From RZYP01 sp050256135 (GTDB taxonomy: Bacteria > Bacillota > Negativicutes > Acidaminococcales > Acidaminococcaceae): a DNA stretch of 40,868 bases. The stretch is from NCBI GenBank assembly GCA_050256135.1, contig JBFWIF010000008.1:1-40868 (forward strand). The letters are read 5' to 3'. Position numbers and translations under genes: made by a program. Below the pieces are notes generated by a model, which was not told the origin of the DNA, did not search any database, and saw only the letters and a program-made list of their open reading frames with translations. Shown here one piece after another: positions 24,287 to 31,587 of this stretch (position 1 is its first letter; every line of letters starts with the position of its first letter).

Positions 24287-25945
24287 ATGAGAATGGAAGA
24301 TAAAGTAATACTTGAAGCTGGTTTGAATGAGTATGATGCGATTGTACAAAAAGCTATAGCTAAAGCTCCGGAAAGAAAAAAATTCGATGTAAAACCTGTT
24401 TACACGCCGCTGGACACTGATGGTTTTGATTATTGCGAGAAACTTGGTTTCCCAGGGGAATATCCGTTTACTCGTGGTGTACAACCAACAATGTACCGTG
24501 GTCGTTTGTGGACGATGCGTGCTTATGCCGGATTCTCCACTGCCGAAGAAACCAATGCGCGTTATAAACTGCTTCTGGAAGCCGGTCAGACAGGTTTATC
24601 GGTAGCAATGGATTTGCCAACCCAGGTAGGTCTTGATTCAGACAGCGAGCTGTCGCATGGTGAAGTTGGCAAAGTCGGCGTAGCTATCGATTCCCTGGCA
24701 GATATGGAACAATTATTTGAGGGCATCGATTTGTCGAAAGTATCGACTTCCATGACCATTAACGGACCGGCAGCAGTACTTCTGGCAATGTATGTGGCGG
24801 TAGCAGAGAAACAAGGTGTTGCACCTGAGCAATTAAGAGGGACCATCCAAAATGATATCCTGAAAGAATATATTGCCCGCGGAACTTACATCTTTCCGCC
24901 GCGTCCATCCATGAGGCTGATCAACGACACCTTTGAATATTGCTCTAAGAGCATTCCCAAATGGAACACCATCAGCGTAGGTGCCTACCACATCCGCGAA
25001 GCCGGTGCTTCCTGCGTACAGGAAATTGCCTTTGCTTTTTCCAATGCTATCGCTTATATCGAAGCGGCAATCAAATCAGGACAAAAGGTGGACGACTTCG
25101 CACCGGGCATTTCCTGGATTTTCACAGCAGGTTTGAACTTGTTCGAGGAAGTTGCGAAATTCCGTGCCGCCCGTCGCTTGTGGGCCCGCATCATGAAAGA
25201 ACGCTTCGGAGCAACTGTTCCTAAGGCCCAGATGCTTCGTGTGCATGTACACACGGCAGGCAGTGTCCTAACCGCGCAGCAGCCACACAACAATATCGTG
25301 CGTGTAACTTGGCAGGCATTGGCAGCAATGCTAAGCGGCATCCAATCGATGGCGACCTGCGCCTATGATGAAGCAATCGCTATTCCGACCGAAGAAAGCG
25401 CAGTATTGGCATTGCGAACCCAGCAAATGCTGGCTTATGAAAGCGGTTGTACTGATACTATTGATCCGCTGGCAGGTTCCTACTATGTAGAAGCACTGAC
25501 TGATAAGATGGAAAAGGAAGCTTATGAATATATTAAAAAGATTGATGCCATGGGCGGTGCGGTAGCAGCAATTGAGCAAGGTTATATGCAGGCAGAAATG
25601 GCAACCAATGCAGTTAACTACCAATACGCGATAGAGAAAAAATCAATCACAGTGGTGGGTGTCAACAAGTATGTAGATGACAAAGAGCTGGGAGAACAGG
25701 AAGTACTGAAAGCAGACCTTAGTGTAGGTCAGCGGCAGGTGGACAGACTTAATAAAATGAAAGGCGAAAGGGACAACGCAGCAGTTGAAGCTTCCCTTAC
25801 CGCACTGAAAAAAGCCTGCGAAGGTACAGAAAATCTGATGCCTTACATCATCGAGGCAGTAAAGGATTATGCAACACTTGGTGAAATCTGTGGTACCATG
25901 AAAGAAGTATTCGGCGAATACCGCCAGGATGGTTCAAATTTTTAA
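24287..25945 (+). CDS. Cobalamin-dependent acyl-CoA mutase, large subunit
   Basis: A 552-residue TIM-barrel subunit of a methylmalonyl-CoA-type mutase, without the B12-binding domain that must come from another protein. Tyr70 (PTMYRGR), Arg210 (PSMR) and His235 (AYHIREAG) correspond to residues binding the free carboxylate and thioester in methylmalonyl-CoA mutase. Several normally constant motifs differ: FAPRLSFF is FAPGISWI, HxQT is HVHT (322), and SLHTN is SMATC (355-358). ATG 24287 has AAGGGAG 8 nt upstream. Methylmalonyl-CoA mutase is the default name; a different dicarboxyl-CoA substrate is possible. The middle is richer in G+C and C-ending codons than its neighbours. Confidence 0.88.
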   Translation: MRMEDKVILEAGLNEYDAIVQKAIAKAPERKKFDVKPVYTPLDTDGFDYCEKLGFPGEYPFTRGVQPTMYRGRLWTMRAYAGFSTAEETNARYKLLLEAGQTGLSVAMDLPTQVGLDSDSELSHGEVGKVGVAIDSLADMEQLFEGIDLSKVSTSMTINGPAAVLLAMYVAVAEKQGVAPEQLRGTIQNDILKEYIARGTYIFPPRPSMRLINDTFEYCSKSIPKWNTISVGAYHIREAGASCVQEIAFAFSNAIAYIEAAIKSGQKVDDFAPGISWIFTAGLNLFEEVAKFRAARRLWARIMKERFGATVPKAQMLRVHVHTAGSVLTAQQPHNNIVRVTWQALAAMLSGIQSMATCAYDEAIAIPTEESAVLALRTQQMLAYESGCTDTIDPLAGSYYVEALTDKMEKEAYEYIKKIDAMGGAVAAIEQGYMQAEMATNAVNYQYAIEKKSITVVGVNKYVDDKELGEQEVLKADLSVGQRQVDRLNKMKGERDNAAVEASLTALKKACEGTENLMPYIIEAVKDYATLGEICGTMKEVFGEYRQDGSNF

Positions 25946-25993
25946 TTCAAAAGCATGAAGACGGAGAATACCGATAAGAAAGAAGGTCAGAAG

Positions 25994-27355
25994 ATGGCAA
26001 CAAGAGAGTTGGCGGAATTTGCCGCAGCGATATCTTACGAAAAAATACCTGCTGCAACTATCCGTAAAACTAAACAATGTATTCTGGATTGGCTTGGTGT
26101 TTGCATAAGAGGCTCGCAGGAAAAACCGGTAAAGATGATTCGTAATGTGTTGCTAGAGGCTGGAGGTGCGAAACAAGCCAGTATCATTGCCGGCAGCAGA
26201 GAAGAGACATCGGCTTTACAAGCAGCCTTTTGTAACGGCGCGGCATCGCATTCTTTGGATTTTGATGATTTGCACAATCCTTCAATAATTCACCTGGCGA
26301 CTGTCGTCATACCGCCGGTATTTGCTATTGGCGAAGCAGAACACAAAAGCGGCAGGGATATGCTTGCCGCTGTCGTTGCCGGTTACGAAGTGGGGGCAAG
26401 AGTAGGTGAATCAGTCATTCCTGAATCATATTTCTATTGGCATACGACCGGAACCGCAGGAACATTTGGCGCTGCGGCCTCCGCGGGGAATCTTCTGGGA
26501 CTTGACACGGAAAAGATGACACAATGTTTAGGCAGTGCCGGCACCCAGGCGGCAGGGTTATGGGAATTTTTGAAAGAGGGTGCCATGAGTAAGACTTTGC
26601 ACGCCGGCAAAAGTTCCTATGCAGGTGTTTTGTCCGCCTATCTTGCACGGGAAGGATTTACGGGGGCTACCAAAATCCTAGAAGGAGAGAAAGGTTTCTG
26701 CCGTGCTGTGTCTTCTGTTCCGCATTTAGAAAAACTTACTGCTGGGATTGGAGAAGGATTTAAGATAGATGAAAATTCTTTTAAGCCCTATGCTTGCTGT
26801 AAGCATTCCCACGCGGCTCTTTATGCAGTTCAAGTTTTACGCCAAGAGCACAATCTGCAGCCTAATGATGTTTCAAAAATAGAACTATTGGTAAATAATA
26901 TAACCGATTTTTTAATTAATAATCAGAATCCGGAAAATCCTTACGGCTGCAAATTCAGTATTCAGTACTGTGTTGCAGGCATGCTGAAATACGGCGAAAT
27001 GGGAGTGCAACAATTTGCTGCAGATGTAATTAATGATGCTGAAGTCCGAAAGTTGATGTCGCGTACTGAAGTAATCAGGGACGATGCAATTGACGCTATA
27101 ATAGCAAGCGATCCTTCCAAACTGGCGTCCAAGGTTGTTATTTATTGCCAAGACGGGCGTATTTTCCAAAAACAGGTCGACTATCCAAAAGGAGATCCGC
27201 CGAATCCGATGACCTGGGAGGAAAGCGTTGATAAATTTATGAGTCTTGCTACGCCATTGTATGGCAAAGAGAGAAGTGCAAAGCTTTGCCGGTTGGTTGA
27301 CAGATTGGAAGAAAGCACTGATTTCGCGATTAACTTTAAGGAATGTCTGGCCTGA
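25994..27355 (+). CDS. MmgE/PrpD-family protein
   Basis: A 453-residue member of the family that includes 2-methylcitrate dehydratase, cis-aconitate decarboxylase and iminodisuccinate epimerase. Family marks are the helical N-terminus (ILDWLGVCIRG), NGAASHSLDFDDLHN near residue 78, SKTLHAGKSSYAGV near 197 and FKPYACCKHSHAAL near 263. I chose ATG 25994 (GAAGG 8 nt upstream, matching the family's usual start) over ATG 25955, which lacks a ribosome site. It lies 48 bp after the mutase and is probably co-transcribed. The substrate is unknown; a tricarboxylate or dicarboxylate that feeds or leaves the CoA-transferase/mutase steps is likely by context. Confidence 0.88.
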   Translation: MATRELAEFAAAISYEKIPAATIRKTKQCILDWLGVCIRGSQEKPVKMIRNVLLEAGGAKQASIIAGSREETSALQAAFCNGAASHSLDFDDLHNPSIIHLATVVIPPVFAIGEAEHKSGRDMLAAVVAGYEVGARVGESVIPESYFYWHTTGTAGTFGAAASAGNLLGLDTEKMTQCLGSAGTQAAGLWEFLKEGAMSKTLHAGKSSYAGVLSAYLAREGFTGATKILEGEKGFCRAVSSVPHLEKLTAGIGEGFKIDENSFKPYACCKHSHAALYAVQVLRQEHNLQPNDVSKIELLVNNITDFLINNQNPENPYGCKFSIQYCVAGMLKYGEMGVQQFAADVINDAEVRKLMSRTEVIRDDAIDAIIASDPSKLASKVVIYCQDGRIFQKQVDYPKGDPPNPMTWEESVDKFMSLATPLYGKERSAKLCRLVDRLEESTDFAINFKECLA

Positions 27356-27383
27356 AAAATTAATAAAGTTTTTGCTGTTGCTA

Positions 27384-27412
27384 TTGCTTTAAAAAACCAT
27401 TTGTACTATGAT
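27384..27412 (+). promoter_or_regulatory. Promoter of the thioesterase gene
   Basis: TTGCTT (27384-27389) and TATGAT (27407-27412) are 17 bp apart, so the hotdog gene can be transcribed independently of the operon upstream. Confidence 0.6.
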
Positions 27413-27450
27413 AAGTGCTGTAATTGGTGTTGCAGGAAGGGGCATTTGCT

Positions 27451-27888
27451 TTGGCAGTTGGCAAAGACTTTGTTACTAAACGAATCAAAGAAATTTATTC
27501 TTCTAATCATTTTGTAAAACTGTGCGGCATGAAAATTGAAGATATTGAGTGCGGTGGAGTAGTATTAGGTCTGGAAATTGATGGTGATAAACATACCAAT
27601 CATAGCCATCATGCACATGGAGGAGCAATTGCAGCGTTGGCTGATACAGCTCTCGGAGTTTCGGCAGCAACTGTTTCCAAGCGTGTTGTCACTTCATCTC
27701 TTCAAGTTTCTTACATTAAGGGGTTGCCAGAAGGCAGTTATGCAAGAGCACATGCAAAAATTATTAGCAATGATGGTAATTATATGGTCATTCGCGGTGA
27801 AATAATTAGTGCTGGTGAGTTAATTGCCGAGGTAATGGCGACTATGGTAGTGGTTGGCGAATATAAGGAAATACCTACAGAGTGGTAA
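27451..27888 (+). CDS. PaaI-like hotdog thioesterase
   Basis: About 145 residues of hotdog fold that hydrolyse acyl-CoA thioesters. The family signature HAHGGAIAALADTALG (near residue 51) contains the catalytic HGG and Asp. TTG 27451 has GGAAGGGG about 8 nt upstream; an in-frame TTG at 27424 lies before that ribosome site and was rejected. It follows the MmgE/PrpD gene by 95 bp and has its own promoter. A role in releasing CoA from dead-end or surplus acyl-CoA intermediates of the mutase pathway is plausible but inferred. Confidence 0.87.
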   Translation: MAVGKDFVTKRIKEIYSSNHFVKLCGMKIEDIECGGVVLGLEIDGDKHTNHSHHAHGGAIAALADTALGVSAATVSKRVVTSSLQVSYIKGLPEGSYARAHAKIISNDGNYMVIRGEIISAGELIAEVMATMVVVGEYKEIPTEW

Positions 27889-27906
27889 TTGTGTTATGAA
27901 AGCAGG

Positions 27907-27954
27907 CATAAAAATAATGAAGGACGACAGCTGTCGTCCTTCATTATTTTTATG
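27907..27954. terminator. 48-bp perfect palindrome, bidirectional terminator
   Basis: The half-site CATAAAAATAATGAAGGACG continues to ACAG at the centre and is mirrored exactly in the other half. It lies between the convergent thioesterase and the minus-strand unknown gene, whose stop is only a few bases away. Confidence 0.85.
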
Positions 27955-27959
27955 TTTAT

Positions 27960-28757
27960 TTAGTTAATTCTGCTGCCAAGAAGTTCTTTTAAGCGCTCTT
28001 CGTAACGCGTGAGATGATATTCATAGTATCTAATATGTTCATTTAACTCATGAATCTTGGCGTTCAGCTGGTCTTCGTCACGCAAAATGTTTTGCGTGAC
28101 GAAGGGGAAGGAATCACGGAGTAAGTTTTTCTGCTCTTTTAAGTCGCTGAATGTTTTTTCTAAAGCTGCTTTATATTGCAGAAGCAAAGCTGGTTCTGCT
28201 GTTGAGTAATCATTTGGAGAGCAAAGAGGGCTTTTCATAACTTCTTTTAGTGCTGCTAAATCTTTCTTTGCGAAGGCGGTTACACCATCTTTGTAAAGAT
28301 TGTTAGTCTCATCAGGTTGGCTGATATTAAGGTCAGGGTTGAGTCGGTCAATGAAATTTTTGTAGAGCGAGTTAAGCTCAGCTTCTTCAGCAGCAGAAAG
28401 TGTGAACTTATCTGTTTGTGTCAACGCAAGTTTCAAAAGGTTGGCCTGTTCTTGCAAAGTTGCTTTATTTTCTTCGAAATCAATATCAAGAATTTTATCG
28501 ACAAATTCCAAATCCAGAACTCGATTATTGTCTATTAGTTCTTTTACTATTTCTGTTTTTCTCCTGACACGTAGAATATCACATTGAGTTTTGAAGGACT
28601 TGAATTCTAAGTGTCCTACTTTCTCCATATATTCTTTCTCCAGATATTTACTGTTATGAAAAATATTTTGGTCGACTTCGAAAATCAATTCAACCAGATC
28701 TTTGCGAAGTTTAGCAATTTCTCTTATCATTGCTTCATTTTTTGCTTTATTTGGCAT
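27960..28757 (-). CDS. Unknown coiled-coil protein, 265 aa
   Basis: I do not recognise this protein. It is charged, almost entirely helical by eye, with probable coiled coils at about 5-60, 100-130 and 200-262 and no Cys-pair, membrane or signal segment. SPNDYSTAEPALL near residue 178 is the only stretch that looks like a loop. ATG at 28757 has AGGTGA 5 nt upstream; GTG at 28766 overlaps that site. The gene is alone between the palindromic terminator and the B12-riboswitch operon, which is divergent from it. It could be a structural or scaffold protein. Confidence 0.75.
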   Translation of the reverse strand: MPNKAKNEAMIREIAKLRKDLVELIFEVDQNIFHNSKYLEKEYMEKVGHLEFKSFKTQCDILRVRRKTEIVKELIDNNRVLDLEFVDKILDIDFEENKATLQEQANLLKLALTQTDKFTLSAAEEAELNSLYKNFIDRLNPDLNISQPDETNNLYKDGVTAFAKKDLAALKEVMKSPLCSPNDYSTAEPALLLQYKAALEKTFSDLKEQKNLLRDSFPFVTQNILRDEDQLNAKIHELNEHIRYYEYHLTRYEERLKELLGSRIN

Positions 28758-28892
28758 TAATTTCACCTATTTCTTTCATTTCATGTTTATAACACTTCCT
28801 CATTATACTATAAAAATATAATTTGAAAAGAAAAAGATAATACTATCAGCAAGCATTGATAAATAATAAATAAAGGCTATAATGTAATTATT

Positions 28893-28921
28893 TTGACATT
28901 TGCAGGTATTAATGATACTAT
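28893..28921 (+). promoter_or_regulatory. Promoter of the exbB-exbD-tonB operon
   Basis: TTGACA (28893-28898) and TACTAT (28916-28921) are 17 bp apart. Transcription from near 28928 would place the whole cobalamin aptamer in the leader. Confidence 0.7.
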
Positions 28922-28942
28922 GGCGATGATAACAAAATAGTG

Positions 28943-29095
28943 ATTGTTCAGGCGCAGTAATGCATAATAGAAAAATCGGTTGAACGCCGATGCGGTCCCG
29001 CCGCTGTAAGGAAGAGCAAATTTCATTAAGCCACTGAGGAAACTTGGGAAGGCGAAGCTAGCAATGACTCCGAGCCAGAAGAACTGCCTGAATGA
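28943..29095 (+). ncRNA. Cobalamin (AdoCbl) riboswitch aptamer
   Basis: The conserved core GCGGTCCCGCCGCTGTAA (28992-29009), GCCACTG (29030-29036), GGGAAGGCG (29046-29054) and a B12-box-like GAGCCAGAAGAACTGCC (29072-29088) are in the right order. TTCAGGC at the left end pairs with GCCTGAA at the right, closing P1. The box has GAACTGCC where GACCTGCC is commonest. It controls the TonB energy-transducing operon, which fits uptake of B12 across an outer membrane. Confidence 0.93.
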
Positions 29096-29120
29096 GTAAT
29101 GGGTTGCCCCACGAGAGATG

Positions 29121-29192
29121 GAAAGGCGAACTGAAATAATTAGAAAATGGTATTAGCCTTTCTGCATTTGTGTGCGGGAGGGCTTTTTGTTT
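29121..29192 (+). terminator. Riboswitch expression platform: terminator and antiterminator
   Basis: An 11-bp stem AGCCTTTCTGC (29155-29165) / GCGGGAGGGCT (29174-29184), with U-G pairs, is followed by a T-rich tract (TTTTGTTTTT): an intrinsic terminator. GAAAGGC at 29121-29127 is complementary to GCCTTTC at 29156-29162, the terminator's left arm, so it can act as antiterminator. Transcriptional control is therefore likely, with B12 favouring termination. Confidence 0.65.
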
Positions 29193-29217
29193 TTATATGG
29201 GAAAGGGAGGCAGTTTT

Positions 29218-29838
29218 ATGGAATTTTTGGAACGGGCATTTGAGTACTTTAATAAAGGCGGCTTATTGATGTATCCTTTGTTGCTATGTTCAATTGCAAC
29301 TTTTATGATTGCCGTTGAAAGGTACATTTATTATCGGACAGCTGATTCAGGAAGCGAATTTGCAGAAAAACTTTGTCAGCTTCTAGATTTGAATAGGTGG
29401 GATGATGCTAAAGATTTAGCGGCTGCAACGCAAGGAGAAGCCGCTGCTTTTGCAACAATGACAATGCAGCGCAGTGAGACAAGATCTGACGGAATAGAGT
29501 CCTTTGCCGGTAGTAAAGCAGAACGTGTTCTTGATAGATTAGAGGAATATCTTGATTATCTAGGCGTGATTATCATGCTCTCACCGATATTAGGACTTTT
29601 CGGTACAATTACAGGCATGATGGCTGCTTTCAATAGCTTAGACTTAAGGACAGAAAACCCTTTTGCGGTAACTGCAGGAGTTGCGGAAGCTTTGATCACT
29701 ACGATTTTTGGCCTTGCAATTTCTGTAGCTGCGATTTGTGTTCATACATATTTTGGCAGGAGACTTAAACGTGCCACAGTTGATATGGAAGAAATTTCCA
29801 ATAATCTTGTGGAGGCGATTGAACGGCGTAAGCAGTAA
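29218..29838 (+). CDS. exbB: ExbB/TolQ-family proton channel
   Basis: A 206-residue inner-membrane protein with three membrane segments (near 17-32, 108-130 and 155-180), including SPILGLFGTITGMMAAF and AEALITTIFGLAISVAA, the pore signature of ExbB/TolQ/MotA. With ExbD it uses the proton gradient to drive TonB. ATG 29218 has GGGAGG 8 nt upstream; longer in-frame starts lie inside the terminator. First gene of exbB-exbD-tonB, under the cobalamin riboswitch. Confidence 0.92.
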   Translation: MEFLERAFEYFNKGGLLMYPLLLCSIATFMIAVERYIYYRTADSGSEFAEKLCQLLDLNRWDDAKDLAAATQGEAAAFATMTMQRSETRSDGIESFAGSKAERVLDRLEEYLDYLGVIIMLSPILGLFGTITGMMAAFNSLDLRTENPFAVTAGVAEALITTIFGLAISVAAICVHTYFGRRLKRATVDMEEISNNLVEAIERRKQ

Positions 29839-29873
29839 GAAAGTTCTTGGAGGCTAAAAGGGGGTAAAACATA

Positions 29874-30290
29874 TTGATTAAGTTAAAAAAAAGAAGAGTA
29901 ACAAAAGCACCAGAATTAATGATTAGTCCAATGATTGATATGATGTTCCTGATGCTGGTCTTTTTTATTTACTGCACAATGAATATGTCGGAAATTAAAA
30001 CTTTGGATATCAGGCTGCCGGTAGCCCAAAATGCCAGCGTTAAAACTAAAGCAAATTTTAACATCTCTATTAAGGCTGATGGCACTATTTGGCTAAATGA
30101 CAAACAGACTGACGCTGATGCTGTTATAATGCAGGCTATGCTGGAGAATAAGACTAATCCTGATTTTGCAGTTATCATAAGTGCTGATGGTGATGGCAGT
30201 TACCGTAATGTTATCACCTTACTTGATCGCTTCAAACAAGCCAAAATTACTAGGGTGGGTTTAGCAACAGATTTGGGAGAAGGCAAATGA
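29874..30290 (+). CDS. exbD: ExbD/TolR-family protein
   Basis: A 138-residue protein with one N-terminal membrane segment. ISPMIDMMFLMLVFFIYCT contains the conserved proton-carrying Asp (D22); a periplasmic domain follows. It partners ExbB. TTG 29874 has AGGGGG about 12 nt upstream. The last four bases overlap the tonB start (ATGA), so translation is coupled. Confidence 0.9.
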   Translation: MIKLKKRRVTKAPELMISPMIDMMFLMLVFFIYCTMNMSEIKTLDIRLPVAQNASVKTKANFNISIKADGTIWLNDKQTDADAVIMQAMLENKTNPDFAVIISADGDGSYRNVITLLDRFKQAKITRVGLATDLGEGK

Positions 30291-31009
30291 GGAAAGGCAA
30301 ACGTTTTAGGATAGGTTTTATAGCCTCTTGCAGCTGCCATATATTGTTGATAGTTCTTCTTGGTGTAATTGGAATTATGCATGTTCCAAAACCATATAAA
30401 GACGATATTATGGTAGTTAACCTTGTTGGTGGAACTGGCGGCGGAGGAGTTGCAGCTGCTGAAGCAAGCCAGTTAACAACAAATATTAGCAGAACAAAAG
30501 TGCCAGACGAGATAATTAATTTCCGCAAGGCAAATGAAATTGATGCAGATGTTGCTAAGGAACCGGAGAAAAAAATCCTTGAAAACAAAGCTAATAATTC
30601 TGCAGAAATTGGCGATTTCCAAAACTATAAAGGCGCTAATGGAGAAAATGGTTCCAACATTGGTGAAAGCAGTAACGGACAAGGCGACGGAATAAGTGAG
30701 GGCAGTGACGTCGGTACTGGTGGTGCTGGTCAGCCGTTGGTGCCACCACGCTTGGTTCACTATGAGAAACCTGCCTATCCTTCGGCGGCGAGAAAGAGTG
30801 GAGTGGAAGGAACAGTAATCGTGCGTGTTCTTGTGGATAAGCGGGGAGATGTGTCTGGGGCCGATATCTATGAATCTTCTGGTTCCCCTATTCTTGATGA
30901 AAAAGCTGTTTCGGCAGCCCAGGAATGGGAATTTGCGCCAGCCAAGGACAAGATGGGCAGGAATATGAAATGTTATGTTTTTGTACCAATTTCTTTCTTC
31001 TTACGTTAA
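30287..31009 (+). CDS. tonB: Energy transducer TonB
   Basis: A 240-residue protein. Residues about 9-30 form a single membrane anchor; a linker follows, then a TonB C-terminal domain (about 155-240) with EKPAYPSAARKSGVEGTVIV and SSGSPILDEKAVSAAQEW. It carries proton-motive energy to outer-membrane receptors. The linker is rich in Gly, Ser and Asn rather than the usual Pro-Glu/Pro-Lys repeats, so it may span the periplasm differently. It closes the riboswitch-controlled operon. No TonB-dependent receptor is in the window. Confidence 0.9.
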   Translation: MRKGKRFRIGFIASCSCHILLIVLLGVIGIMHVPKPYKDDIMVVNLVGGTGGGGVAAAEASQLTTNISRTKVPDEIINFRKANEIDADVAKEPEKKILENKANNSAEIGDFQNYKGANGENGSNIGESSNGQGDGISEGSDVGTGGAGQPLVPPRLVHYEKPAYPSAARKSGVEGTVIVRVLVDKRGDVSGADIYESSGSPILDEKAVSAAQEWEFAPAKDKMGRNMKCYVFVPISFFLR

Positions 31010-31045
31010 AAAAAGAGTAACCGTTGATCAACGGTTACTCTTTTT
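31010..31045. terminator. 36-bp perfect palindrome, bidirectional terminator
   Basis: AAAAAGAGTAACCGTTGA is mirrored exactly, directly after the tonB stop and before the convergent korC stop. Confidence 0.9.
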
Positions 31046-31060
31046 ATGTTTAAGTGATTA

Positions 31061-31585
31061 TTAAATCAGATCCATGCCAAGTTGGATTGCCTTTTTGTTG
31101 ACTTCTTCGGTACCTTTTGGTACGCGATTGAGTACAGCTTTGATAATGGATTCTTCGGAAACTATACCTGTTAGTTTAACAATGGCACCGAGGGCGATAA
31201 TATTCGCAAACAAAGCTTTACCAAGAACCTCTTTAGCGGTGTGAGTTATTGGCAGTTCATACACTTTTCCGCCGTGAGCAGGAAGAGTTTTAACGAAAAG
31301 ACTATCCGTTACCAAAATTCCTTTTTCTGTCAAATCATGGGAATATTTTTGCGCAGCTTCTTGGCTCATTGCGAGTAGCAAACCTGGATTTGTTACCTTT
31401 GGAAAGTGAATTGCCTGGTCAGAGATTATAACTTCTGATTTGCTGGCGCCGCCACGGGCTTCAGGGCCATAGGATTGGGATTGGATAGCCAGTTTACCGT
31501 CGAGCAAAGCAGCTTCAGCCAGAATAATGCCTGCCAAGATAAGTCCTTGACCGCCAGTGCCGGATAAACGCAACTCTTTTTTCAT
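31061..31585 (-). CDS. korC: 2-oxoacid:ferredoxin oxidoreductase gamma subunit
   Basis: A 174-residue gamma subunit. It begins LRLSGTGGQGLILAGIILAE and has QSYGPEARGGASKSEVIIS (near residue 37), both family signatures. It completes the four-subunit oxidoreductase that oxidatively decarboxylates a 2-oxoacid to acyl-CoA with reduction of ferredoxin. The start lies 2 bp after the korB stop. Last gene of korDABC; 2-oxoglutarate is the likely substrate, but other 2-oxoacids are possible. Confidence 0.92.
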   Translation of the reverse strand: MKKELRLSGTGGQGLILAGIILAEAALLDGKLAIQSQSYGPEARGGASKSEVIISDQAIHFPKVTNPGLLLAMSQEAAQKYSHDLTEKGILVTDSLFVKTLPAHGGKVYELPITHTAKEVLGKALFANIIALGAIVKLTGIVSEESIIKAVLNRVPKGTEEVNKKAIQLGMDLI

Positions 31586-31587
31586 GA

